Source: Alloacidobacterium sp963823845
GTDB lineage: Bacteria > Acidobacteriota > Terriglobia > Terriglobales > Acidobacteriaceae
NCBI GenBank assembly: GCA_963823845.1
Contig: CAWGND010000014.1
Location: 496,001-560,000, forward strand
Direction of reading: 5' to 3'
Length of the DNA: 64,000 nt
The notes under the pieces were generated by a model. The model did not search any database. It saw only the letters and a program-made list of their open reading frames with translations, and had not been told where the DNA came from. Each line of letters begins with the position of its first letter. Within the stretch, counting starts at the first letter, position 1. This document shows positions 18,308-26,983 of this stretch, in pieces. The translations under genes were made by a program, and so were the position numbers.

Positions 18308-18463
18308 TGGCCCGCTCTCCACAGGAATAAAATTGTGTTCCGAAACGGTCGTCAGACAGTTAGCGACGAACGCTAGGGTCCTTTGAAGTTATCGTGGAGT
18401 TGAATAACATTGATTCGAATCATCGGCGGGCGGTGCCTCCGCGCGTCTATCGAGGAATAGAGA

Positions 18464-18982
18464 ATGGCTAAGGAAAGTACGCAGCATAAATTGGATCGCG
18501 TGCGTTCGCCGCGCGTGCACATCACCTACGATGTCGAGATCGGCGACGCGATTGAGCTGAAAGAGCTGCCTTTTGTTATGGGCGTGCTCGGAGACCTCAC
18601 CGGTCAGCCCGAACAACCGCTTGCCGCCTTGAAAGATCGCAAATTCGTGGAGATCAATCCCGACAATTTTGACACTGTATTGAAGGGTATGCAGCCGCAT
18701 CTGGCTTACTCAGTTGCTAACAAGCTGACCGACGATCCCAACGCGGGCCAGATTTCCGTCAACCTGAAGTTCGAGAGTCTCGACGACTTCTCGCCGGAGA
18801 ACGTGGCGAAGCAGGTTGGACCGTTGAAGGAGCTTCTCGATCTACGCCAGCGTCTTTCCGACCTACGGGGCAGCCTGCAGGGAAACGATAAACTCGACGA
18901 GGCCCTGTTTGATGCTGTTTCCAAGACGGAATCACGCGAGAAGCTTCGTGGTGAACTGGGCAAGGCCGGGGGTGAAAAATGA
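18464..18982 (+). CDS. tssB: T6SS sheath small subunit TssB (VipA)
   Basis: The 172-residue protein shows the TssB core: RSPRVHITYDVEIGDAIELKELPFVMGVLGDLTG near the start, FVEINPDNFDTVLKGMQP in the middle and FESLDDFSPENVAKQV, LLDLRQRLSDLRG and LDEALFDAV towards the end. It pairs with TssC to form the contractile sheath. AGGAA precedes the ATG. It is the first gene of the long plus-strand operon, and its stop overlaps the tssC start by 4 bases (ATGA). Confidence 0.97.
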   Translation: MAKESTQHKLDRVRSPRVHITYDVEIGDAIELKELPFVMGVLGDLTGQPEQPLAALKDRKFVEINPDNFDTVLKGMQPHLAYSVANKLTDDPNAGQISVNLKFESLDDFSPENVAKQVGPLKELLDLRQRLSDLRGSLQGNDKLDEALFDAVSKTESREKLRGELGKAGGEK

Positions 18983-20475
18983 GCACTACAAATCCCGCAG
19001 CCGCGGCGGCAGGGCAGGCAGCAGAACAGCAGGTAAGTGAGCAGTCGTTACTCGACCAGATCGTTTCGCAGGGGCGCTTCAACCGGGATGCTGCAACACT
19101 AGAGCGCGGCCGCGATATGGTGAAGGAGTTCGTCTCGCAGGTACTCGAAGGTCACATGACCCTGACCCGCGATGCCGAGGCCTCGATCCAGGCGCGCATT
19201 GCGCAGATCGATCATCTGATTTCGCTGCAATTGAATGAAGTCCTGCACTATCCTGCCTTCCAGAAACTGGAAGGTACCTGGCGCGGACTGAAGTACCTGC
19301 TCGATCAGTCCGAGACCAGCGACATGCTGAAGATCAAAGTCCTCAACGTCTCCAAGCGTGAACTGCTCAAGGATCTGCAGCGCGCGGCCGAGTTCGACCA
19401 GAGCGCTCTGTTCAAGAAAGTCTACGAAGAGGAATTCGGCGTCTTCGGTGGCGCTCCGTTTGCCTCGATCATCGGCGACTTTGAGTTCGGCAAAGGGCCG
19501 GAAGATATGGAGCTGCTGGAGAAAATCTCACAAGTCGCAGCTTCTGCCCATGCTCCATTCCTTTCAGCTGCGAATTCTGAACTTTTGAATTTAAGCAGCT
19601 ATACGCAGCTTGGCTCTCCGCGCGACATCGGAAAGATCTTCGACTCGACCGAGTACGCCAAGTGGAAATCCTTCCGTCAGTCGGATGATGCCCGCTATGT
19701 TGCTCTGACGCTCCCGCACGTCCTTATGCGCCTGCCCTATGGCAAGGACACCAAGACAATCGATGCCTTCGACTACGAAGAGGCCGTGGATGGCAGCGAT
19801 CACTCTAAGTATCTATGGGGTAACGCGGCCTATGCCCTGGGAGCAAGGTTAACCAATTCCTTCGCCAAGTACGGCTGGTGCGCAGCGATCCGCGGCGTAG
19901 AAGGCGGCGGACTGGTAGAAGGCATGCCGGCGCATACCTTCCGCACCGACGAAGGCGATGTCGCGTTGAAATGCCCGACGGAAGTGGCCATCACCGATCG
20001 TCGTGAGAAGGAACTCGCCGATCAGGGACTTGTGCCCCTGGTGCATTGCAAGGGAACCGACTATGCGGCCTTCTTCAGCGTTCAGACGGCTAACAAGCCG
20101 AAGCTCTACGACAAGGACGCAGCCAATGCAAATGCCCGCCTCTCGGCGCAGCTGCCTTATATGTTAGCGATGTCGCGCTTTGCGCACTATCTCAAGGCGA
20201 TGATGCGCGACAAGATCGGCAGCTTCATGAGCCGTCAGGACTGCGAGAAGTTCCTGAATCAATGGATCATGAACTACGTCTGCGCGGATGACGACGCGTC
20301 GCAGGCGGCAAAGGCCAAACTGCCCTTGCGCGAAGCGGCGATCCAGGTTTCTGAGATTCCGGGAAAGCCGGGCGCGTATCGCGCTGTTGCATTCCTGAAA
20401 CCACATTTCCAACTTGACGAGCTCTCTGTGTCGCTGCGTCTAGTTGCCGATCTGCCGGCATCGGCAAGGAAGTAG
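18979..20475 (+). CDS. tssC: T6SS sheath large subunit TssC (VipB)
   Basis: The 498-residue protein matches TssC throughout: LEGTWRGLKYLL, VLNVSKRELLKDL, FGVFGGAPFASIIGDFEF, FRQSDDARYVALTLPHVLMRLPYG, WGNAAYALGARL, FAKYGWCAAIRGVEGGGLVEGMPAHTF and the C-terminal PHFQLDELSVSLRLVADLP. It is full length for the family. The overlap with tssB supports tight co-translation, as expected for sheath heterodimer partners. Confidence 0.97.
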   Translation: MSTTNPAAAAAGQAAEQQVSEQSLLDQIVSQGRFNRDAATLERGRDMVKEFVSQVLEGHMTLTRDAEASIQARIAQIDHLISLQLNEVLHYPAFQKLEGTWRGLKYLLDQSETSDMLKIKVLNVSKRELLKDLQRAAEFDQSALFKKVYEEEFGVFGGAPFASIIGDFEFGKGPEDMELLEKISQVAASAHAPFLSAANSELLNLSSYTQLGSPRDIGKIFDSTEYAKWKSFRQSDDARYVALTLPHVLMRLPYGKDTKTIDAFDYEEAVDGSDHSKYLWGNAAYALGARLTNSFAKYGWCAAIRGVEGGGLVEGMPAHTFRTDEGDVALKCPTEVAITDRREKELADQGLVPLVHCKGTDYAAFFSVQTANKPKLYDKDAANANARLSAQLPYMLAMSRFAHYLKAMMRDKIGSFMSRQDCEKFLNQWIMNYVCADDDASQAAKAKLPLREAAIQVSEIPGKPGAYRAVAFLKPHFQLDELSVSLRLVADLPASARK

Positions 20476-20543
20476 TAACGCGCCGGGACTTTGCCCCCCT
20501 TGCCCATGTAACGGTTAAGTAAAAGACTGAAAGGAGCCAGAAA

Positions 20544-21020
20544 ATGGCGGTAGATTATTTTCTCGACCTCGATGGGATTCCCGGTGAATCCCAAGACGAA
20601 AAATTCAAAAACAAGATCCAGCTCCTGAGTTGGAGCTGGGGAGCTTCGAACATATCCTCGGTGGCTGGAACAGGTGGTTCCGGTGCCGGTAAAGTCGACC
20701 TATCAGATTTCAGCACGATGACTTTTTTTGACAAGTCAACGCCAAAGCTCTTCAAGTCCATCGTAAAGGGCACTCACATTACCAAGGCAACCATGAGCGC
20801 CGTCAAGTCTGGAGCGGATGGCAAGCCTTATTTGAAGATTAACTTCACGGAAATCTTCATCACCGGGCTGCAGATGTCAGCTTCCTCGGAAGTGCCAAGC
20901 GTCAGCATTTCGTTTACCTATAACGAAATCGGCATCGACTACTCGACGCAGGATGAGAAAGGCAACGTCGCGAGTACGGGTGAAGTTAAGTACAGCACGA
21001 AACAGAACAAAGCCTCGTAA
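20544..21020 (+). CDS. hcp: T6SS tube protein Hcp (TssD)
   Basis: The 158-residue protein has the Hcp barrel pattern: YFLDLDGIPGESQD, then LLSWSWGASN, FFDKSTPKLFKSIVKGTHITKATMSAVKSG and LKINFTEIFITGLQMSAS near the centre and IGIDYS towards the end. It has no effector extension. AAAGGAG lies 9 bases before the ATG. Hexamers stack to form the inner tube. It sits 68 bases after tssC in the same operon. Confidence 0.96.
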   Translation: MAVDYFLDLDGIPGESQDEKFKNKIQLLSWSWGASNISSVAGTGGSGAGKVDLSDFSTMTFFDKSTPKLFKSIVKGTHITKATMSAVKSGADGKPYLKINFTEIFITGLQMSASSEVPSVSISFTYNEIGIDYSTQDEKGNVASTGEVKYSTKQNKAS

Positions 21021-21032
21021 GGCGGTCTTTGG

Positions 21033-21721
21033 ATGGACGGGCTCTCTTATTACCGCGATGGCCAGCTACAGCTGGCCATCAGCGCGCTTGGCGATGAATT
21101 AAAGAAACAACCACTCGACGTCAAGCGCCGTACCTTTTTGTTTGAATTGTTGTGCTTTGCCGGGGAATACGACCGTGCCAGTAAACATCTCGACATGCTT
21201 TCTGACGCGAACAAAGAAGCAGCCGCCGGGGCGATGCTGTATCGCGCCGCGCTTGCATGCGGAAAGGACCCGCCAGGAAATGTTCGCGAAGGACGAGTTG
21301 CCTCTGGGCACCACGCATCCGTGCGCCCTCCGGGCAGCTTCAACGGCGAGGAATTTGCCAGCCTCGAAGACGCCGATCCTCGCATCGGCGCGCATCTCGA
21401 AGCGTTTATTGCCGGCAGCTATACCTGGATTCCGCTTGCCTACGTAGAGTCGGTGGAAATACAGCCGCCCAAGAAGCTACGTGATCTGCTGTGGATGCCG
21501 GCGATCCTGCATACGACGGCGGATTTCCGTTTGCAGGACCTGGGCGAAGTTCTGGTACCAGTGCATCGCGCCGCTTTCGTGGAAGCATTCCGACGATGCG
21601 GTTCGGCTTGGGCCGCGCCACCGCGTGGGAGGATGACGAGAAATACGGGGCCGTTCCCTACGGCCAGAAAACGCTGATGCGCGGGGAGGATGAGGTGCCG
21701 TTTCTCGAATGCGTAATCTGA
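21033..21721 (+). pseudogene. tagJ: T6SS accessory protein TagJ/ImpE, two frameshifts
   Basis: The start (YYRDGQLQLAISALGDELKKQPLDVKRRTFLFELLCFAGEYDRASKHLD) is the ImpE/TagJ signature, followed by FASLEDADPRIGAHLEAFI and YTWIPLAYVESVEI. After LGEVLVPV an extra C near 21564 shifts to IAPLSWKHSDDAVRLG. A second extra C near 21613 shifts to RATAWEDDEKYGAVPYGQKTLM and EVPFLECVI, ending at 21721. Reading across both shifts restores a normal C-terminus of about 229 residues. As read, translation would stop at 21677 with a wrong tail. TagJ binds TssB and, in some systems, helps recruit ClpV, which is also frameshifted here. Confidence 0.85.
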
Positions 21722-21751
21722 CCTTCCATCACGCCAGGGAGACGGCTGAAA

Positions 21752-23581
21752 GTGCCACTACGTGATGATCTGCTGAATCCGGTTCCCGGTGACAATCCTT
21801 CGGGAGTAAGCCTCCGCTACGAGAAGGTCTACGACCAGATCAAAGAAGCGCGGACAGAAGATGACGAAAGCCTTCCCAGCGGCGCCTGGCAGCGCCAGGT
21901 AAAGAAGGCCGATTTTCCGTTAGTCATCAAGCTGGCCGGCGAAGCTCTGGCTACGAAAAGCAAAGACCTGCAACTGGCGGCCTGGCTCTGTGAAGCTCAC
22001 GTCAAGCGCGAGGGGCTGTCTCTTATCGAGCCTTGCTTCAAGCTCATGCTTGATTTGCAGGAACAGTTCTGGGACACGCTCTATCCCGAAGTCGAGGATG
22101 GCGATGTCGGCATGCGCGCTATGCCCATCGAATGGGCCGCGAATCGCACCTCCGCCATCGTGCGCGAAGCCCCGATCACCAAGAAGGGCCTGAATTATTT
22201 TCAGTACAAAGAATCTCGCGCCGTCGGATATGAAGCTGACGCGGAGGCCAGTGACAGCAAGCGTGAAGCGCGCCAGGCTGCCATCGATGACGGCAAGACC
22301 ACCGGCGAAGAGTTTGATGCGGCCTTTGCTGCAACCTCGAAAGCATTTTATGTAGGGCTTCAGCAATCCCTGCAAGCGACCCTGGAAACGCTGGAAACGC
22401 TGCAGGGGTTCTGCGAACAGAAATATGGCGACGAAGGCCCTTCCTTCAGCAAGCTGCGCACTTCGATTGAGGAGGTCGGCCAGGTAGTCAACAGCCTGCT
22501 CAACGAGAAGAGAAAGACAGAGCCAGACGAGCCTGTCGAAGAGCCGGAAGAAGCCCAGGAAGAACAGGCCGAAGAAGAAGCGATCGAAGCAGTGGCTGAA
22601 GCTGCAGCTCCGAAAGCGAAAAAAGGGAAGTCCGTTTCGGCCGAACCTATCGACTGGGACGATGCCATCGGACGCATCCGCGACTGCGCCCTGTTCATGC
22701 AAAAAGAGCGCCCTGCAAGCCCGGTTGCATACCTACTGCAAACCGCCTTGCGGCTGGGGGAAATGCGCGAGCAAGGCAGCTACGCCTCCTATGATTTCCT
22801 TGCCTCGCCGCCCACAGAGACGCGCCAGACATTGAAGCGCCTCTCAGCCGAATACAACTGGGAAGAGCTGCTTCGCGCTGCGATTGCGGCGACCGGGGAA
22901 CCCTCCGGGCGCGCTTGGCTCGACGTGCAGCGATACGTCTGGAAGGCCAGCTATGAAGGCGGTTACTCTGCTGTCGCGGCTGCTGTCATTACGACGCTGC
23001 AAGGGCTGTTGAAAGATATCCCGGAGCTGCCTACTTGGAGCCTGGATGATGACACCCCCGCGGCAAACCCGGAGACGCAGCGCTGGCTGGAAGAGTCGGT
23101 GATTCCGAAATCGCCGGAGCCGGCTTCGCAGGAAGAATCGCAAGCCGAGCCCTCGCCGGAGCCTGTGCACGCTTCCCGCGGCAACGCATCCGAAGAAGCC
23201 GAAGAAGCGCCTCCTGACACATTCGAACTGGCGCGTGACATGGTTCGTCGCGGCCAGGTGTCGCAGGCTATCCAGCTTCTCGTCCGGGATGCGGCGCAAC
23301 AGCCGAGCGGCAGAGCCCGTTTCCAACGCAGGCTGCAGATCGCTCAGCTTTGTGTTGGCGCCGGGCAGAATAAGGTCGCGCATCCGGTCCTCGAAGAACT
23401 GGTCAAGGAGATTGAGCAACGCAATCTGGAAGCATGGGAGGCGAGTGAAATGATCGCTCAGCCTCTCGCACTACTTCTAAAGTGTCTTGATCCCTCCAAT
23501 GACACAAACGGCGAGAGGGAAGCGCTGTTTTCGCGCCTTTGTCGTATTGACCCTATCGCTGCGATGAATGTGTCGCATTAG
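21752..23581 (+). CDS. tssA: T6SS cap/baseplate assembly protein TssA
   Basis: The 609-residue protein begins with an ImpA N-terminal domain (LLNPVPGDNPSGVSLRYEKVYDQIKEARTEDD, then WLCEAHVKREGL and WDTLYPEVEDGD). A very acidic Glu-rich linker near residues 255-290 follows, then a helical middle. The VasJ-type C-terminus (about 485-609) contains DMVRRGQVSQAIQLL and RARFQRRLQIAQLCVGAG. This marks it as a long TssA. It starts with GTG behind AGGGAGACG. TssA primes sheath polymerisation and stays at its distal end. Confidence 0.92.
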   Translation: MPLRDDLLNPVPGDNPSGVSLRYEKVYDQIKEARTEDDESLPSGAWQRQVKKADFPLVIKLAGEALATKSKDLQLAAWLCEAHVKREGLSLIEPCFKLMLDLQEQFWDTLYPEVEDGDVGMRAMPIEWAANRTSAIVREAPITKKGLNYFQYKESRAVGYEADAEASDSKREARQAAIDDGKTTGEEFDAAFAATSKAFYVGLQQSLQATLETLETLQGFCEQKYGDEGPSFSKLRTSIEEVGQVVNSLLNEKRKTEPDEPVEEPEEAQEEQAEEEAIEAVAEAAAPKAKKGKSVSAEPIDWDDAIGRIRDCALFMQKERPASPVAYLLQTALRLGEMREQGSYASYDFLASPPTETRQTLKRLSAEYNWEELLRAAIAATGEPSGRAWLDVQRYVWKASYEGGYSAVAAAVITTLQGLLKDIPELPTWSLDDDTPAANPETQRWLEESVIPKSPEPASQEESQAEPSPEPVHASRGNASEEAEEAPPDTFELARDMVRRGQVSQAIQLLVRDAAQQPSGRARFQRRLQIAQLCVGAGQNKVAHPVLEELVKEIEQRNLEAWEASEMIAQPLALLLKCLDPSNDTNGEREALFSRLCRIDPIAAMNVSH

Positions 23582-23610
23582 TCAAATTGACGATCTAGGA
23601 GTTCACCGGC

Positions 23611-24075
23611 TTGGCACGTTCGGCCACAGAAACGCTGGTAACGCAATCAGTTCTTGATCGCCTGACGGCGGTCGAGGACTGGCCCACGACGCGCGCGCAA
23701 TCCTTGCGCTTCTACAAGGAAGCGCTCAAGCGCGACCTGGAATGGCTGCTCAATACCCGCCAGCCTCCTATCCCCTCCTTGGCGGACTACGATCTCGTAA
23801 AGGCCTCAACCATCAACTATGGCCTGCCTGACATATCCTCGATGGGGTTGAACTCCGCCTCAGACAACCGCCGCCTGCGGATCGCGATTGAGGCCTGCCT
23901 GCGCAATTACGAGCCGCGCCTGACAGATGTGCGGGTGACCCTGGAAAAGGGTGATACGGCCGAGCGCCGTCTCCGCTTCCATATCGAAGGCAGCATGAAG
24001 CTCGACCCGGCCCCCGAAGAAATCTCCTTCGATACCGTGCTCGAGCTCTCCAGCGGCGAGTACAAGGTGAAATAA
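23611..24075 (+). CDS. tssE: T6SS baseplate protein TssE (gp25-like)
   Basis: The 154-residue protein has the gp25/TssE pattern: SVLDRLTAVEDW, FYKEALKRDLEWLLNTRQP, INYGLPDISSM, then IEACLRNYEPRLTDVRVTL and LRFHIEGSM. It is a wedge component that starts sheath assembly. The start is TTG at 23611. Spacing to tssA is 29 bases, and tssF follows after 3 bases. Confidence 0.95.
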   Translation: MARSATETLVTQSVLDRLTAVEDWPTTRAQSLRFYKEALKRDLEWLLNTRQPPIPSLADYDLVKASTINYGLPDISSMGLNSASDNRRLRIAIEACLRNYEPRLTDVRVTLEKGDTAERRLRFHIEGSMKLDPAPEEISFDTVLELSSGEYKVK

Positions 24076-24078
24076 GCG

Positions 24079-25920
24079 ATGCGCGAAGAACTGCTCGAAT
24101 ACTATGAGCGTGAGCTTGCTTACGTCCGGCAACTGGGAGCCCAATTCGCTCAAAAATATCCGCGCGTAGCCAGCCGCCTGCTGCTTGAGCCGGACCGCTG
24201 CGACGACCCTCACGTCGAACGACTGATCGAGGCCTTCGCCTTCATGGCAGCGCGCGTTCACCTCCGCATCGACGACGATTTCCCCGAAATCACATCAGCC
24301 CTTCTCGGCATCGTCTCGCCGCATTATTTGCGGCCCATTCCGTCGATGTCCGTGATCGAATGCCAGCTCGATCCGGAGCAGGGAAAGCAGACCACCGGGC
24401 TGCGCGTCCCAGGCGGCACCGAGCTTGCGACCAGGCGCACCTTCGACGGAATGTCCTGCCGTTTTCGCACAGCGTACCCGGTGCATCTGTGGCCCTTTTC
24501 CGTCGGAGAGTGCGAGTGGCGGCATCCGGAACGGCTCACTCAGCCGGTGCGCGTGCATGGAGCGGCTGGCGTCGTGCGCATGCGCCTCGATTGCGCCCGC
24601 GACGTATTCTTCGACAAGCTCCAGATCGGCAAATTGTCGTTTCACCTCACAGGCGAAACGAATGTAGTCCATACGCTTTACGAACTCTTTTGCCGCAACT
24701 GCATTGCCATCTTCGTGCGCGATCCCCAGCAGCGCGGCGGCAAGCTGGTGCCTCTCGCAACTTCCCAGCTCTCTCCCATGGGGTTTGAGGAAGACGAGGC
24801 CCTTCTGCCATATCCAAAGCGCTCGTTTGAGGGATACCGTCTACTGCAGGAGTACTTCACCTTTTCCGAAAAGTTTCTCTTCTTTCAGTTGAATGGTCTG
24901 GAGGCGATTACCGAGGCGGGCTGTAAGGAGCAGGCGGAAATTCTTTTCTACTTCTCCCGCTTCGACCGCCCTGAGCGGCAGCAGGACCTCGAGATCGGAG
25001 TTACATCGCGCACTCTGCGCCTGGGTTGTACGCCGATCATCAACCTCTTTCCCAAGACCGCCGAGCCGATCCTTGTAACGCACACGAAGCACGAATATCC
25101 CGTGATTCCCGATGAGGGTCATCAGGAGACGACAGAAATCTTCTCCATCGACGATGTCATGGCGTCGAACACCAGTCGTCGCGAAAGCATCGAGCTTGAT
25201 CCGCTTTATTCGTATCGCTTCGAGGGACGCAAAACCGTCGGACGCACCTACTGGCACGCGATGCGCCGCGCAAATGTCCTCGGTGAGCGCGAGCCATCGA
25301 CCATGCACATTTCGCTGGTCGATGTGGACGGGCAGGTCACCCACCCCGACGCGGAGGTGTTAACCGTCCGCACCACCTGCTCAAATTTCGATCTGCCGTC
25401 GCGCCTCCCCTTCGGGCTGGAAGAAGGCGACTTCTCGGCAGAGGATTTCCCAGCTATCCAGAAGATCACTGCGCTGCGACGCCCCACGCCCAGCTATGAC
25501 CCGCCCGATGAAAAGGGCCAGTTGTGGCGGCTTGTTTCGCAGCTCTCGCTCAACTACCTGTCCCTCGTCGAAGAGGGCGTGACGGCGCTCCAGGAAATCC
25601 TGCGGCTGCACAATTTCACTGATTCCTCATACCTCGAAAACCAGATTGGCGGCATCACGGCCTTGTCTTCTCGCCCGCATTTCGCCATCATGCAGTCCGG
25701 CTTCGGCAACATACCCGCGCGCGGCATGCGGCTTGAAGTCGACTTTGACGAGCGCCAGTTTGTCGGCGGCGGCGTTTACCTGTTTGCCAACGTGCTCGAC
25801 CGCTTCCTCGGCAACTACACCTCAATCAACAGCTTCTGCCAGTTGGCTGCGCGCACCAACCAGAGAAAGGAGATGCTGGGAGAATGGCCACCGAGAGCAG
25901 GCAACAAACCGCTCCTCTGA
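24079..25920 (+). CDS. tssF: T6SS baseplate protein TssF
   Basis: The 613-residue protein starts with the strongly conserved TssF block (LLEYYERELAYVRQLGAQFA, PRVASRLLLEPDRCDDPHVERLIEAFAFMAARVHLRIDDDFPEIT, LLGIVSPHYLRPIPSMSVI). It ends with FANVLDRFLGNYTSINSFCQL before the tail. It is the normal length. TssF and TssG form the wedge arms of the baseplate. The gene overlaps tssG by 37 bases, consistent with coupled translation. Confidence 0.96.
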   Translation: MREELLEYYERELAYVRQLGAQFAQKYPRVASRLLLEPDRCDDPHVERLIEAFAFMAARVHLRIDDDFPEITSALLGIVSPHYLRPIPSMSVIECQLDPEQGKQTTGLRVPGGTELATRRTFDGMSCRFRTAYPVHLWPFSVGECEWRHPERLTQPVRVHGAAGVVRMRLDCARDVFFDKLQIGKLSFHLTGETNVVHTLYELFCRNCIAIFVRDPQQRGGKLVPLATSQLSPMGFEEDEALLPYPKRSFEGYRLLQEYFTFSEKFLFFQLNGLEAITEAGCKEQAEILFYFSRFDRPERQQDLEIGVTSRTLRLGCTPIINLFPKTAEPILVTHTKHEYPVIPDEGHQETTEIFSIDDVMASNTSRRESIELDPLYSYRFEGRKTVGRTYWHAMRRANVLGEREPSTMHISLVDVDGQVTHPDAEVLTVRTTCSNFDLPSRLPFGLEEGDFSAEDFPAIQKITALRRPTPSYDPPDEKGQLWRLVSQLSLNYLSLVEEGVTALQEILRLHNFTDSSYLENQIGGITALSSRPHFAIMQSGFGNIPARGMRLEVDFDERQFVGGGVYLFANVLDRFLGNYTSINSFCQLAARTNQRKEMLGEWPPRAGNKPLL

Positions 25921-26951
25921 ACATGGAATTCAAGACGGCTCCCGCCTTCCAGCATCTGCAGGAGATGCTGGAGCGCGATCCCTACAGCGTCCGCTTCTTT
26001 CAGGCCGTGCGTCTGCTTGAGCGTCTCTATCCGGACCGGCGTCCCATCGGCCTTTTTGTGTCTCCCGGCTCCGAGGTCGTTCGCTTCTCATCGTTCCCGA
26101 CGTTTTCATTTCCGGCGAGCGAACTTCAGGGCCTCGAAAGAGGCAAAGACGGCCAGATGAAGATGTCCGTCAACTTCATGGGCCTCAGCGCCGCGGTCGG
26201 CGCGCTGCCGCATGTCTACACGGATTTTCTACTGGAGCGCGCAAAAGCAAAAGACCGCGGCCCCGCAGACTTCTTCGATCTCTTCAATCACCGCATCATC
26301 TCGCTCTTTTATCGCGCATGGCAGAAGTATCGCTTCTACGTCGCATACGAACGCACTGGCGCCGGCGATGACGTCATCAGCACGCGGCTGCTCGACCTGA
26401 TTGGACTTGGCACCAATGGCCTTGCCCGCAGAATGGACATTGCCGACGAAGCATGTCTCTACTACACCGGCCTCCTGGCGCAGCGCCGCCCGACCGCACA
26501 AGGCCTCAAGCACTTGCTCGAAGACTATTTCGCGGTCCCGGTTGAAATTCTTCAGTTCACCGGCACATGGAACCGCCTGCCTCCGGAAAACCAGTCATTC
26601 CTACGCGATGCCGGAATGTTCTGCGAGCGCCTTGGCATGGGCACCATCGTCGGCGATGAAGTCTGGGACCAGCACGGAACGGTCACGATCCGGCTCGGGC
26701 CCATGAAGTTCGAGCGCTATCAGCAGTTCCTGCCGGGCGCCGATGCGCATCGCGATCTGCGCTCGTGGCTGCGCTTTTATGCAAACCGCGAATTCGATTT
26801 TATTGTCCAGCTCGTTCTCGAACGCGAGGAGACGCCCGGCATGGAGCTGGGTATCATCGGGCCGTGCTCGTCGCGCCTGGGCCTCGTGAGCTGGATCAAG
26901 AACCGTCCGCTGAATCGCGATCCGGACGAGGCCACATACAAGTTGTCCTAG
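25884..26951 (+). CDS. tssG: T6SS baseplate protein TssG
   Basis: The 355-residue protein shows FFQAVRLLERLYPDRRPIG, VRFSSFPTFSFPASEL, MSVNFMGLSAAVGALPHVYTDFL and FFDLFNHRIISLFYRAWQKYRF, all typical of TssG/VasB. The ATG at 25884 has GGGAGA close upstream. An alternative ATG at 25923 lies just after the tssF stop. The overlap with tssF favours coupling. No frameshift is seen. Confidence 0.95.
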   Translation: MATESRQQTAPLNMEFKTAPAFQHLQEMLERDPYSVRFFQAVRLLERLYPDRRPIGLFVSPGSEVVRFSSFPTFSFPASELQGLERGKDGQMKMSVNFMGLSAAVGALPHVYTDFLLERAKAKDRGPADFFDLFNHRIISLFYRAWQKYRFYVAYERTGAGDDVISTRLLDLIGLGTNGLARRMDIADEACLYYTGLLAQRRPTAQGLKHLLEDYFAVPVEILQFTGTWNRLPPENQSFLRDAGMFCERLGMGTIVGDEVWDQHGTVTIRLGPMKFERYQQFLPGADAHRDLRSWLRFYANREFDFIVQLVLEREETPGMELGIIGPCSSRLGLVSWIKNRPLNRDPDEATYKLS

Positions 26952-26983
26952 CAGTATTTATTCCATTGGAGGGAGCAAGAAAG

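Noticed and set aside
22844..23419. 191-codon minus-strand frame inside tssA
   Set aside because: It is an antisense shadow. The plus-strand frame has the complete TssA domain order.
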